A stretch of DNA of 64,000 bases from Frigoribacterium sp. PhB160. Its GTDB lineage: Bacteria > Actinomycetota > Actinomycetes > Actinomycetales > Microbacteriaceae. Location: assembly GCF_003751785.1 (NCBI RefSeq), contig NZ_RKIE01000001.1:1-64000 (forward strand), read 5' to 3'. Position numbers and translations under genes: made by a program. The notes under the pieces are model-generated. The model was not told the DNA's origin. It searched no databases and saw only the letters and a list, made by a program, of their open reading frames with translations. Below are positions 9,986-18,376 of this stretch, piece after piece (the first letter of the stretch is position 1; each line of letters opens with the position of its first letter).

Positions 9986-10957
9986 CTACTTCCCTCCGTT
10001 GACGGTCGCCTCGGTGACGCTGCCGGAGGTGATGCCCCAGGCGTCGAGGACCTCGCCGTAGGTGCCGTCGTCGATGAGGGAGTCGAGCGCGGCGGCGATG
10101 GCGTCGCGCAGCTCGGGGTCGTCCTTGTTCACGCCGATGCCGTAGGGGGCGCCGTCGATGACGTCGCCGGGCACGACCTCGAAGGCCTCGCCGTCCTGCG
10201 CGGTCTTCGAGATGTAGACGGCGCTCGGCAGGTCGTTGACGATGGCGTCGATGCGGCCGGTGCGCAGCTGCGTCTGGTTCTGGCTGTCGCTGTCGGTGAC
10301 GGTGATCTCGAGGGGATCCTCGCCGTCGGACTCGCACTGCGTGCTCGTCGCCTCGGCGAACTCCTGCTGGCTCGTGCCGGTCACGACGGCGATCGTCTTG
10401 CCGCAGAGCGTGTCGGGGCCCGTGATGTCGGCCGGGTTGCCCTTCTGCACCATGAGGGTGATGCCCGAGGTGAGGTAGTCGACGAAGTCGATGGCCTGCT
10501 GGCGCTCGGCGGTGTCGTTCATCGCGGCGATGGTGACGTCGACGCGGCCCGACTGCAGGCTGGTGATCAGCGAGCCGAAGTCCTGGTTCTGGTACTCGAC
10601 CTCGAGGCCCAGCTTCTTGCCGACCGCGGTGATGAGGTCGTGGTCGGAGCCGATCACGGTGGAGCCGTCGGCCGCGTAGAAGTTGTTCGGCGCCGACTGG
10701 ACGTTCGAGCCGACCGTGAGCGTGCCGGCGTCGGCGATGTCGGACGGCACCTGCGAGGCGAGCGAGTCGTCGACCTCGACCGCGTCGAGCAGCGCGCTCG
10801 TGTCGGGGACGGTCGACGACGCGGAGGACGACGCGTCGCCCGTGGCGTCGCCGGGCTGCGGCGCGCTCGGGCCCCCGCAGCCGGTGAGCGTCAGGGCCAG
10901 GACGGCGCCCGTGGCGACGGAGCTCCAGAGCGCGGGGCGGAGGCGTGATCGGGTCAT
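9986..10957 (-). CDS. Amino-acid ABC transporter substrate-binding lipoprotein
   Basis: A 323-residue extracytoplasmic solute-binding protein of family 3 (polar amino acids). The signal peptide ends in the lipobox LTGC (Cys about residue 27), followed by a Ser/Ala-rich linker. The domain has family blocks such as GTLTVGSNVQSAPNNFYAADG and GKTIAVVTGTSQQEF. It is the first gene of the five-gene transporter-aminotransferase-RidA operon and faces a DauR/YheO-type regulator across a short AT-rich promoter region. An AAAGG sequence lies just upstream of the ATG. Confidence 0.94.
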   Translation of the reverse strand: MTRSRLRPALWSSVATGAVLALTLTGCGGPSAPQPGDATGDASSSASSTVPDTSALLDAVEVDDSLASQVPSDIADAGTLTVGSNVQSAPNNFYAADGSTVIGSDHDLITAVGKKLGLEVEYQNQDFGSLITSLQSGRVDVTIAAMNDTAERQQAIDFVDYLTSGITLMVQKGNPADITGPDTLCGKTIAVVTGTSQQEFAEATSTQCESDGEDPLEITVTDSDSQNQTQLRTGRIDAIVNDLPSAVYISKTAQDGEAFEVVPGDVIDGAPYGIGVNKDDPELRDAIAAALDSLIDDGTYGEVLDAWGITSGSVTEATVNGGK

Positions 10958-11002
10958 GGTGGAGCCTTTCGTGAACGTCGTCGGTCATCGGAAGCTAGCC
11001 GA

Positions 11003-11022
11003 TCTCTCGGCACGATGAGAGA
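11003..11022. promoter_or_regulatory. Palindromic candidate operator between transporter operon and regulator
   Basis: TCTCTC-N8-GAGAGA is a perfect 6+6 inverted repeat in the intergenic region shared by the amino-acid transporter operon and the divergent regulator gene. It is next to the only markedly AT-rich stretch nearby (11021-11050). It is a plausible binding site for that regulator. Confidence 0.45.
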
Positions 11023-11071
11023 AAATTATCACAATGCGACGATTCTTTTACATGCCGGTAACCTCGGTGCC

Positions 11072-11797
11072 ATGACGACAGCCAGCAGCGCCACCGTGGT
11101 CGACCGCAGTCGCGTGCTCCGGGCGGAGTTCGGGCCCTACCTGCCGCTCATGGACTTCCTCGCCGAGCTCCTCGGCCCGCGGACGGAGATCGTCCTCCAC
11201 GACACGAGCGACCTCGGCCGCTCGATCGTCGCCCTCACCAACGGGCACGTCAGCGGTCGCACCGTCGGCGGCCCCGCGACCGACCTCGTGCTCAAGGTGC
11301 TGCAGAACCACGAGCACGACGACCGCGACTACCTGGCCAACTACCTCGCCGAGTCGCGCACGGGCGGCACGTTCCGGTCGTCGACCTTCTTCATCCGGGA
11401 CGACGGCGGCGACGTGGTGGGCATGCTGTGCCTGAACATCGACGACGAGCCCCTGACCCGCGCCCGCGACCTGCTGGCGGCGATCACGGCGACGACCGGC
11501 CTCGTGAAGGGCGCCGGCCCCGCCGCCGTCGAGGTCGGGCCGCCGCCGTCGACGGTGGCCGAGAGGCTGAGCACGACCGTGGACGAGCTCGCCCTCGACG
11601 GCGTCGCCCGCATCGTCGCGGCCCAGGGCGTCGACCCGCACCGCATGACCTCGGACGAGAAGGTCTCCGCGGTGCGGGAGGTCGAGCGGGCAGGGGTGTT
11701 CCTCCTCAAGGGCGCCGTCGCGCAGGTCGCGGAGGCGCTGCACGTCTCGGAGCCGACGGTGTACCGCTACCTCAAGCAGGTGCGGCGAGGGGGCTGA
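11072..11797 (+). CDS. YheO/DauR-type transcriptional regulator (PAS plus HTH)
   Basis: A 241-residue regulator with an N-terminal YheO-like PAS domain (PYLPLMDFLAELLGPRTEIVLHD; FRSSTFFIRDDGGDVVGMLCLNID) and a C-terminal DauR-like helix-turn-helix ending in VAEALHVSEPTVYRYLKQV. The characterised relative DauR controls D-arginine catabolism in Pseudomonas, and this family is often linked to RidA and amino-acid breakdown genes. Here it is divergent from such a set and probably controls it. The ATG at 11072 is chosen because the PAS domain follows directly; an upstream in-frame ATG at 11015 lies in the AT-rich promoter. Confidence 0.88.
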   Translation: MTTASSATVVDRSRVLRAEFGPYLPLMDFLAELLGPRTEIVLHDTSDLGRSIVALTNGHVSGRTVGGPATDLVLKVLQNHEHDDRDYLANYLAESRTGGTFRSSTFFIRDDGGDVVGMLCLNIDDEPLTRARDLLAAITATTGLVKGAGPAAVEVGPPPSTVAERLSTTVDELALDGVARIVAAQGVDPHRMTSDEKVSAVREVERAGVFLLKGAVAQVAEALHVSEPTVYRYLKQVRRGG

Positions 11798-11818
11798 GCC
11801 ACGGGCCAGGATGGACGC

Positions 11819-12742
11819 ATGAGCGCAGCAGAGCCCACGGTCGCCGTGGTCGGATCCGTCAACCTCGACCTCGTCGCGCGGGTGCGCGAGTTCCCGCGCG
11901 CGGGCGAGACCGTGCTCGGGTCCGACTACCACGAGGCGCCCGGCGGCAAGGGGCTGAACCAGGCGCTCGGCGCCGTCCGCCGCGGCGCGACCGCGCTCGT
12001 CGGCGCGGTGGGCGACGACCCCGTGGGCGACCGGGTCGTCGCGCACGCCGCGGGGCGCGGGCTCGACGTCACGGGCGTGCACCGCGTCGCCGGGCTGACC
12101 GGGCGGGCGCTGATCACGGTGGCCCCCGACGGCGAGAACGTCATCGTCGTGGCGCCGCTCGCGAACGGCGAGCTGACCGCCGGGCACGTCACGACCGAGC
12201 TCGACCGGGTCGCCCCCGACGTCGTCCTCGCACAGTACGAGATCGGGGAGGCGCCGCTGCGGGCCGCCGCGGAGTGGTGTGCCGCGCACGACGCCCGCTT
12301 CGTCTTCAACGCCAGCCCCGTGCGGGCGATCGGCCTCGACCTGCTGCGGGCCTGCGACCCCGTCGTCGTCAACGCGGCGGAGGGGCTCGCGCTGCTCCGG
12401 GCGTCGGAGGCCCTCCGGCCTCGCGACACGAGCGACGTCGCCGCGCTCGTCAGCGGGGGCGGGGCCTGGCGGCCCGCCGACGTGGCCCGTCGCCTGCTCG
12501 AGGTCTGCCCGTCGGCCGTCGTCACGGCCGGCGGCTCGGGGGCGTTCGTCGCCGACGCCGAGGGCGTCGAGCACGTCGAGGGGTCGAGCCGCGTCGTCGC
12601 CGTCGACTCGACGGGGGCAGGCGACGAGTTCGCCGGGGTGCTCGCGGCCGAGCTGGCGGGGGGTGCGACCCTCCGGGCCGCGGCCCGGGCGGCGAACGAC
12701 GCCGCGGGGGCACTGGTGCAGGTGGCGCGCGACCAGCGGTGA
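11819..12742 (+). CDS. PfkB-family sugar kinase (ribokinase-like)
   Basis: A 307-residue PfkB carbohydrate kinase. The N-terminal signature is GGKGLNQA and the C-terminal catalytic signature DSTGAGDEFAG provides the base Asp and the anion hole. NAAEG matches the ribokinase substrate/nucleotide region, and the start VAVVGSVNLDLVARV is ribokinase-like. Phosphorylation of ribose or a related pentose or nucleoside is likely, but the substrate cannot be assigned. It begins 21 bases after the regulator gene on the same strand, so the two may be cotranscribed. Confidence 0.88.
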   Translation: MSAAEPTVAVVGSVNLDLVARVREFPRAGETVLGSDYHEAPGGKGLNQALGAVRRGATALVGAVGDDPVGDRVVAHAAGRGLDVTGVHRVAGLTGRALITVAPDGENVIVVAPLANGELTAGHVTTELDRVAPDVVLAQYEIGEAPLRAAAEWCAAHDARFVFNASPVRAIGLDLLRACDPVVVNAAEGLALLRASEALRPRDTSDVAALVSGGGAWRPADVARRLLEVCPSAVVTAGGSGAFVADAEGVEHVEGSSRVVAVDSTGAGDEFAGVLAAELAGGATLRAAARAANDAAGALVQVARDQR

Positions 12743-12778
12743 CGCGCCTCCGGCGGGGTCAGGCGGCGGTGCGGCTCG

Positions 12779-14185
12779 TCAGCGGGGCAGGCCGACGCTC
12801 GTGAACGGGACGCTCGACGGCACGACCGGCGAGACCGGGACGGACGAGGCCGCGGCGACGTCGGCGTGCGCACGACGCTCGGCCTCGAGCAGGGCCCGGG
12901 CCTCGGCCTCGCGGCGCTCGCGACGGGTCTGGGGCTGGTAGGCCGGAGCGACGGGCTCGTAGCTCTGCAGCTCCGCCTCGGCGCGCAGGGCGAACTCGCG
13001 CAGCTTCTCCGGCGAGACCGTCGAGGCCTTGCGGGGACGCGTGTTGTGCAGGCAGAACGTGCCGATCGTCTCGCCCGTGGTCGAGTGGATCGGGTGCCCG
13101 GCGTAGAAGTAGCCGTGGTTGAGGTCGAGGTAGGGGTTGTCCGAGAAGCGGTCGTCCTTGCGGGCGTCCTCGACCACGACGGTGTCGTCGGCCGCGACCG
13201 TGACGTCGCAGAAGGTCAGCTCGCGCGGGATCGACACCGGCAGCAGCTCGGTGTTCATCGCGTACCAGAGCTTCGTGCCGTCGAGCATGCTGACGACGGC
13301 CACGTCGACGCCGAACTCCTTCTCGGCCTCCTTCGCGAGCTCCTGCAGCGTGTCCGACCCGCCGCGGGTGGCGTTGTCGACGAGGGTCTCGGCGCCGCTC
13401 CACTCGAAGGTGCGCTCGGGCAGCGTGCGCGGCAGGCGCGCGTCGAGGTCGACGTTGCGGACGCTGTCGAGCGTCGGCGCGATGCGGTGCGCGATCGTCT
13501 GCGCCCACTGGCGGTAGCCCTCGGCGCAGCCGTGCGGCTGGCCCGGGCGCCGGAGGCCGGCGGGCAGGGCGAAGTAGGTGAGGTCGTTCTCGGCGGCGAC
13601 GCGCTCGGTGATGGCGTTCATGCGCTCGGCGTGGTGCTCGGCGAACGAGCCGAGCACGGTGTCGAAGGCGTGCACCGACCGCACGGGCGGCACGCCGACC
13701 AGCACGATGCGCGCCGTGGGGTGACCGCGACGCACGATGTTGGCGACGAGCATGCGGATCTCGCGCTCCCAGGTGTCGAGCGGCGTGAGGCGGACGGCGT
13801 CGTTGAGGCCGACCATGACGAGGAACGTGTCGTAGGCGCTCATGTCGACGTCGCGGATCCAGGCGCGGGTCGACTCGATGCTCATCATCTCGTCGCCGAC
13901 GTAGTCGACCGAGCACGGGCGGCCGGTGGCCCCGGCGGAGGCGCGGGCCAGCTGGCCGGTCAGCGCGTCGGCGTGCGTGGCGACGCCCCAGCCGTGCGCG
14001 GGGCCGTTGCCGATCAGCAGGAGCGTGTCGGCGTCGAGGGCCGTCGAGCGGGAGGTCGGCTCGTCCCGGGGGGAGAGGACGTGGCGCGAGCGCGACAGCC
14101 ACCACAGGTACCAGAGGCGCATGACGGGTCGCATGCGCTCGTACGCCATGGGGGTGCTGCTGTACTGATCGACCATCCTGGTCAC
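12779..14185 (-). CDS. SGNH-hydrolase-like domain fused to a GAF domain
   Basis: A 468-residue protein. Residues about 53-245 look like an SGNH/GDSL hydrolase: VMVGLNDAVRL at 124-132 matches the GxND block. Block I, which should be GDS, reads IGNGPAHGWG at 58-67, so the catalytic serine is missing, and no clear DxxH is seen. Residues about 275-420 form a GAF domain (ELTFCDVTVAADDTVVVEDARKD; GYFYAGHPI; IGTFCLHN) of the kind found in sensor proteins. The tail is charged (ERREAEARALLEAERRAH) then Pro/Ser-rich. The GTG start is set by AGGAGA five bases upstream. No signal peptide is evident, so it is probably a cytoplasmic sensor or binding protein. Confidence 0.75.
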   Translation of the reverse strand: MTRMVDQYSSTPMAYERMRPVMRLWYLWWLSRSRHVLSPRDEPTSRSTALDADTLLLIGNGPAHGWGVATHADALTGQLARASAGATGRPCSVDYVGDEMMSIESTRAWIRDVDMSAYDTFLVMVGLNDAVRLTPLDTWEREIRMLVANIVRRGHPTARIVLVGVPPVRSVHAFDTVLGSFAEHHAERMNAITERVAAENDLTYFALPAGLRRPGQPHGCAEGYRQWAQTIAHRIAPTLDSVRNVDLDARLPRTLPERTFEWSGAETLVDNATRGGSDTLQELAKEAEKEFGVDVAVVSMLDGTKLWYAMNTELLPVSIPRELTFCDVTVAADDTVVVEDARKDDRFSDNPYLDLNHGYFYAGHPIHSTTGETIGTFCLHNTRPRKASTVSPEKLREFALRAEAELQSYEPVAPAYQPQTRRERREAEARALLEAERRAHADVAAASSVPVSPVVPSSVPFTSVGLPR

Positions 14186-14304
14186 GGTCTCCTCGGTCCT
14201 TCGGGTGCCTTCCCGGTGACCACGCTAAGCACCCGGCCCCGTCGGTGCATCCCCCAGTACTGGGAGGGCGGGCTGTCCACGACGCGCCGTGGTCCGGCTC
14301 TCTT

Positions 14305-14340
14305 TTGAGTCGTTCAAGGAAGCGTGGCAGACTGGGGCGA
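14305..14340 (+). promoter_or_regulatory. Promoter of the Fur-type regulator, probably leaderless
   Basis: TTGAGT (14305-14310) and CAGACT (14328-14333) are separated by 17 bases, and the ATG begins seven bases after the -10 box, where transcription should start. The imperfect palindrome TTGAGTCGTTCAA overlaps the -35 box and could be an operator for the regulator itself. Confidence 0.55.
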
Positions 14341-14855
14341 TGCTCCCCGAGACGACGACACCGGCCCACGCGCTGCTCCGCGACGCCGGGCTGCGCGTCA
14401 CGGCTCCCCGCCTGGCCGTGCTCGCCGCGCTCGACGGCCTGCCCCACGCCTCGGCCGACGCCGTCTTCGGGCGGGTCGCCCTCGCGCTGCCCGGCACGTC
14501 GCTGCAGGCCGTCTACGGCGTGCTCGCCGCGCTCGCCGGGGCCGGGCTCGTCCGTCGCATCGAGCCCGCCGGCTCGGCCGCGCTCTACGAGTTGCGCACG
14601 GGCGACAACCACCACCACGTCGTCTGCACCGTCTGCGGCGACGTCGCCGACGTCGACTGCGTCGTCGGCCACGCGCCCTGCCTCACGCCCTCGAACGACG
14701 CCGGCTTCGTCGTGCAGACCGCCGAGGTCACGTTCTGGGGGCTGTGCTCGCGGTGCCGCGACGCCGACGACGACGTCGCGCTCGAGGCGGAGGCCGTGAG
14801 CGCGACCGGCGCGGTCGGGGCCGAGGGCCTCGAGGGCGCAGGCCGAGCGTCCTGA
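14340..14855 (+). CDS. Fur-family regulator (FurA/CatR type)
   Basis: A 171-residue metal-dependent repressor. An N-terminal winged helix ([36 protein letters not shown]) is followed by the dimerisation domain with the HHHVVC metal cluster and two structural zinc pairs, C96-x-x-C99 and C136-x-x-C139. The last 30 residues are an Ala/Glu-rich extension. It lies directly upstream of a catalase gene, the arrangement known for peroxide-responsive furA/catR with katG/catA in actinobacteria, so it probably represses the catalase and itself. The ATG at 14340 is supported by the leaderless promoter; the longer frame from 14289 would begin upstream of that promoter. Confidence 0.93.
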   Translation: MLPETTTPAHALLRDAGLRVTAPRLAVLAALDGLPHASADAVFGRVALALPGTSLQAVYGVLAALAGAGLVRRIEPAGSAALYELRTGDNHHHVVCTVCGDVADVDCVVGHAPCLTPSNDAGFVVQTAEVTFWGLCSRCRDADDDVALEAEAVSATGAVGAEGLEGAGRAS

Positions 14856-14977
14856 CCGGCACCGCGCCTCCTCGTGGTCGGCACCTCGCCGACGACCGAG
14901 CAGCACCCACCAGCTTCCCCGGCAGCCAGCCGGGCGACCGACGACCCGCGACAGAACACCGAACGGAAAGAGGAGTC

Positions 14978-16480
14978 ATGACAGACGCGACCCCCATCAC
15001 CACCACCGACAACGGAGCCCCCGCGGCGAGCGACGAGCACTCCCAGACCGTCGGGGCCGACGGCCCCATCGTGCTGCACGACCACAAGCTGGTCGAGAAG
15101 CTCGCGAACTTCAACCGCGAGAAAGTGCCCGAGCGCATCGTGCACGCCAAGGGCGGCGGGGCCTTCGGCACCTTCGTCACCACGGGCGACGTGTCGCGCT
15201 ACACGCGTGCCGCGCTCTTCCAGCCCGGCGTCGAGACCGAGATGCTCGCGCGCTTCTCGACGGTCGCCGGCGAGCAGGGCAGCCCCGACACCTGGCGCGA
15301 CCCCCGCGGCTTCGCGCTGAAGTTCTACACGAGCGAGGGCAACTACGACCTCGTCGGCAACAACACCCCGGTGTTCTTCATCCGCGACGGCATCAAGTTC
15401 CCCGACTTCATCCACTCGCAGAAGCGCCTGCCCGGCTCGCACCTGCGCGACCACGACATGCAGTGGGACTTCTGGACCCTCTCGCCCGAGTCGGCCCACC
15501 AGGTCACCTGGCTGATGGGCGACCGCGGCCTGCCCGCCTCGTGGCGCATGATGGACGGCTTCGGCTCGCACACCTACCAGTGGATCAACGCCGAGGGCGA
15601 GCGCTCCTGGGTCAAGTACCACTTCAAGTCCGACCAGGGCAACGAGATCCTCACGCAGGCCGACGCCGACCGCATCGCGGGCGAGGACGCCGACTTCCAC
15701 ATCCGCGACCTGTCGGCCGCCATCGACCGCGAGGAGTTCCCGACCTGGACCCTCTCGGTGCAGGTCATGCCCTACGCCGACGCCGCGGGCTACCGCTTCA
15801 ACCCGTTCGACCTCACGAAGGTCTGGCCGCACGCGGACTACCCGCTGATCGAGGTCGGCACCATGACGCTGAACCGCAACCCGGAGAACTACTTCGCGCA
15901 GATCGAGCAGGCCGCGTTCGCGCCCTCGAACTTCGTGCCCGGCATCGCGACCAGCCCCGACAAGATGCTGCTCGCCCGCATCTTCAGCTACGCCGACGCG
16001 CACCGCTACCGCGTGGGCGTCAACCACCAGCAGCTGCCGGTGAACATGCCGAAGACCGAGGTGCACTCGTACTCGAAGGACGGCGCGGCGCGCTACCACT
16101 TCAGCGAGGCCACGGCGCCGGTCTACGCGCCCAACTCGGTGGGCGGCCCCGCCGCGTCGCCCGAGGCGGCCGGCGACACCGGCGGCTGGGAGAGCGACGG
16201 CGAGCTCGTCCGCTCGGCCGCGACCCTGCACGCCGAGGACGACGACTTCGGCCAGGCCGGCGCCCTCGTCCGCGACGTGATGGACGACGAGCAGCGCGAC
16301 CGCCTCGTCGCCAACATCGTCGGCCACGTGTCGAAGGTCACGCGCCCCGACCTGCTCGAGCGCGTGTTCCAGTACTGGAACTCCGTCGACCCGATCCTCG
16401 GCTCGCGCGTGCGTGCGGGGGTGTCGCCGGAGGCGCCGGGCTCGAACGAGGACCCGGCGACGGTGGGCGTGCGCGCGTAG
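14978..16480 (+). CDS. katA: Monofunctional haem catalase
   Basis: A 500-residue haem catalase that dismutates hydrogen peroxide. The catalytic histidine H56 lies in [12 protein letters not shown], the catalytic asparagine in [12 protein letters not shown] at about 128-129, and the haem-ligating tyrosine is Y338 in [14 protein letters not shown]. Length fits the small-subunit clade. The ATG at 14978 is decided by AGAGGAG just upstream; the long frame upstream only overlaps the regulator gene. Position behind a Fur-type gene indicates peroxide control. Confidence 0.97.
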   Translation: MTDATPITTTDNGAPAASDEHSQTVGADGPIVLHDHKLVEKLANFNREKVPERIVHAKGGGAFGTFVTTGDVSRYTRAALFQPGVETEMLARFSTVAGEQGSPDTWRDPRGFALKFYTSEGNYDLVGNNTPVFFIRDGIKFPDFIHSQKRLPGSHLRDHDMQWDFWTLSPESAHQVTWLMGDRGLPASWRMMDGFGSHTYQWINAEGERSWVKYHFKSDQGNEILTQADADRIAGEDADFHIRDLSAAIDREEFPTWTLSVQVMPYADAAGYRFNPFDLTKVWPHADYPLIEVGTMTLNRNPENYFAQIEQAAFAPSNFVPGIATSPDKMLLARIFSYADAHRYRVGVNHQQLPVNMPKTEVHSYSKDGAARYHFSEATAPVYAPNSVGGPAASPEAAGDTGGWESDGELVRSAATLHAEDDDFGQAGALVRDVMDDEQRDRLVANIVGHVSKVTRPDLLERVFQYWNSVDPILGSRVRAGVSPEAPGSNEDPATVGVRA

Positions 16481-16502
16481 TCGCGAGGCACGTCAGACCG
16501 CG

Positions 16503-16539
16503 GGAGGCGCGGTGTCCGTTCGTCGGGCACCGCGCCTCC
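16503..16539. terminator. Bidirectional terminator hairpin built from two GGAGGCGCG copies
   Basis: GGAGGCGCGGTG (16503-16514) is exactly complementary to CACCGCGCCTCC (16528-16539); the 13-base loop can add CCG/CGG pairs. It lies between the converging catalase and GNAT genes. There is no T tract on either side, as is common for actinobacterial terminators. Confidence 0.7.
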
Positions 16540-16679
16540 GGTGCGTGCGGGGTGCGGGGTGCGGGCGCTGTCGCCGAGTTCGCGACATGTCGGTGAGCGG
16601 GGGCCGGGGGACGCGGGAGGCGCGGGCCAGCTGTGCGGATCTCTCTCGCTCTCGAGCCGGGCCGGGCCCGGTCGGGCCG

Positions 16680-17306
16680 TCAGACCATCTGGCCGTTCCA
16701 GCGGATGTCGCCGGCGGGCCACTCGGCGGCGCGGGCGCCGACCTCGCGGAGGAGCCATCCCTCGTCCTGGCTGACGAGCACCCCCGCACCGTCGGCGGAG
16801 AACGCGGTGTAGTGGCCGGTGACGGGACCGCCGGTGACGTCGTCGAGCGGCACCCAGCCGCCGCGGCGGTAGAAGCCCTGCACCGACTCGCCCGTCTCGA
16901 GCAGGCCGAAGCGGCTGCCGAGGCGCTCGAGCGCGGCGTCGACGTGGCGGAGGAGCTCGGCGCCGAGCCCCGTCCCCTGCGCGGCGGGGCTCACGGCGAC
17001 CATGCCGACGGCGGTCACGAGCACGTCGGCGTCGCCGACGGTGACGAACTGGCGGCGGAGCCCGGCGTGCGCGAGGACGACGTCGCCGTCGCGGGCCACG
17101 ACCCGGAGCTCGGGCTGCATCCCGGCCCAGCTGCGCGCCCCGGCGTACCAGTGGTCGTAGCTGTCGAAGGTGCGCGCGAGCATCGCGGCGAGGGCCTCGT
17201 GGTCGTCCAGGGTGAGGTCGCCCTCGGCGACGGTGCTGAAGGTCGCGGCCGCGGTCGGCGTGACGGCGGGGGTGGTGGGCGTGGCGGACTGTGCGGCGTC
17301 GGACAT
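16680..17306 (-). CDS. GNAT-family N-acetyltransferase
   Basis: A 208-residue acyl-CoA-dependent acetyltransferase of the GNAT fold. The acetyl-CoA-binding segment reads VAVSPAAQGTGLGAELLRHV, preceded by a beta-strand TAVGMVAV, with a C-terminal FYRRGGWVPL typical of the family. The pattern around HAGLRRQFVTVGD resembles the AAC(2')/NodA branch, but this is not enough to claim aminoglycoside acetylation. The ATG at 17306 is preceded by TAGCGT at a leaderless spacing. A 19-base C tract lies about 115 bases upstream of the start. Confidence 0.85.
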   Translation of the reverse strand: MSDAAQSATPTTPAVTPTAAATFSTVAEGDLTLDDHEALAAMLARTFDSYDHWYAGARSWAGMQPELRVVARDGDVVLAHAGLRRQFVTVGDADVLVTAVGMVAVSPAAQGTGLGAELLRHVDAALERLGSRFGLLETGESVQGFYRRGGWVPLDDVTGGPVTGHYTAFSADGAGVLVSQDEGWLLREVGARAAEWPAGDIRWNGQMV

Positions 17307-17313
17307 GAGGTCG

Positions 17314-17319
17314 ACGCTA
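17314..17319 (-). promoter_or_regulatory. -10 box of a probable leaderless GNAT promoter
   Basis: On the - strand TAGCGT ends seven bases before the GNAT ATG, the same geometry as at several other genes here. No -35 box is clear. Confidence 0.45.
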
Positions 17320-17419
17320 GTCGCGCGGGGCGGGGCTGCCGTCACCGTCGCCGCGGGGTGTCGCCGCGGTCGGGTGCTGTCGCCCGGGCGGGTGCCGTCG
17401 CCGCGGGCGGGTGCTGTCT

Positions 17420-17438
17420 CCCCCCCCCCCCCCCCCCC
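17420..17438. repeat. Poly-C tract of 19 bases
   Basis: Nineteen consecutive C residues follow a run of imperfect GGTGCTGTCGCC-type repeats (about 17,370-17,419). The tract is intergenic, downstream of the VOC gene and upstream of the GNAT gene, both on the - strand, where it reads as poly-G. Confidence 0.9.
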
Positions 17439-17464
17439 GGGTGGGCTGGCTCGTCGCCGGGACG

Positions 17465-18376
17465 TCAGACGCGCCCGGAGCGGGTCGTGACCTCGATCCG
17501 GTTCAGCCACGGGTCGTCGAAGCCGAGCACGCGGCCGTCGTCGCGCGTCGCCACACCGTGGTGGCCGAGGCGCTCGCCGAGGGAGCCGAGGTCGTCGGAC
17601 GTCGGCACTTCGATGCGCACCAGCCCGAGCCCGAGGGCGAGCTGACGGCGGCCGGCGCCGGCGCTGTTCCACGTGTTCATGGCCATGTGGTGGTGGTAGC
17701 CGCCGGCGCTGACGAAGAGCGCCTGCGGTCCGAAGCGCGTCGTCGCCTCGAAGCCGAGCTGCTGGACGTAGAACTGGTGGGCCTGGTCGACGTCGCCGAC
17801 GCTGAGGTGCACGTGGCCGACCGTCGCGGGTCGGGATGCGGTGCCGGCCAGCGCCTCCTCGGTGACGTTCTCTTGCAGGAACGCGTTCGGGTCGAGCGCC
17901 AGCGTCGCCATGTCGACCTGGCCGTGGGTCCACGACCAGGCGGTGCGGGCGCGGTCCCAGTAGAGCTCGATGCCGTTGCCCTCGGGGTCGGTGAAGTAGA
18001 AGGCCTTGCTGACGAGGTGGTCGGCGCTGCCCGTGAAGCTCCCGGGGTGACGGCTCGCGACGGCGTAGACCGCGGCGGCGAGGTCGGCCTCGGTCTCGAA
18101 CAGGATCGCCGTGTGGAACAGCCCGGCCTCACGCGGCGCCGCGTGCCGCAGCTCGGGCGCGTGCTCGAGGATCACGATCGGCGTCGCGCCGCGGCCGAGC
18201 ACGGTGCGCCCGGCCGAGGGCTCGTGCGTGAGCACCGTCAGCGTGACGGCGTCGCGGTAGTACGCGGTCATGGCGTCGAGGTCGGCGACCCGCAGGGTGA
18301 CCGCGCCCATGCCGGTGTCGGCCGCGAGGAGGTCGGGGGACGAGCTCGGCGTGGCCGGGGCTGCGGGGGAGGTCAT
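17465..18376 (-). CDS. VOC-family ring-cleavage dioxygenase-like protein (two VOC modules)
   Basis: A 303-residue protein of the vicinal oxygen chelate superfamily, of the two-module catechol-2,3-dioxygenase type. The N-terminal module (about 22-135) contains LFHTAILFE and NGIELYWDR; the C-terminal module (about 165-295) contains GHVHLSVGDV, the GGYHHHMAMNTW block and NRIEV. The His and Glu residues in these strands are the usual metal ligands. The substrate is unknown. The ATG at 18376 is preceded by AGGAG at six bases. A long frame upstream of it overlaps purC and is not used. Confidence 0.87.
   Translation of the reverse strand: MTSPAAPATPSSSPDLLAADTGMGAVTLRVADLDAMTAYYRDAVTLTVLTHEPSAGRTVLGRGATPIVILEHAPELRHAAPREAGLFHTAILFETEADLAAAVYAVASRHPGSFTGSADHLVSKAFYFTDPEGNGIELYWDRARTAWSWTHGQVDMATLALDPNAFLQENVTEEALAGTASRPATVGHVHLSVGDVDQAHQFYVQQLGFEATTRFGPQALFVSAGGYHHHMAMNTWNSAGAGRRQLALGLGLVRIEVPTSDDLGSLGERLGHHGVATRDDGRVLGFDDPWLNRIEVTTRSGRV

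Noticed and set aside
9984-10988. N-terminal extension of the amino-acid permease frame by 335 codons
   Set aside because: The extension is Arg/His-rich and overlies the binding-protein gene in another frame; the permease starts at the GTG at 9983.
14324-14977. Long N-terminal extension of the catalase frame
   Set aside because: It overlaps the Fur-family gene and encodes Arg-rich sequence; AGAGGAG and the normal catalase start support 14978.
16680-17306. Aminoglycoside acetyltransferase assignment for the GNAT protein
   Set aside because: Only general GNAT features and a loose likeness to AAC(2')/NodA are visible; this does not support a resistance function.
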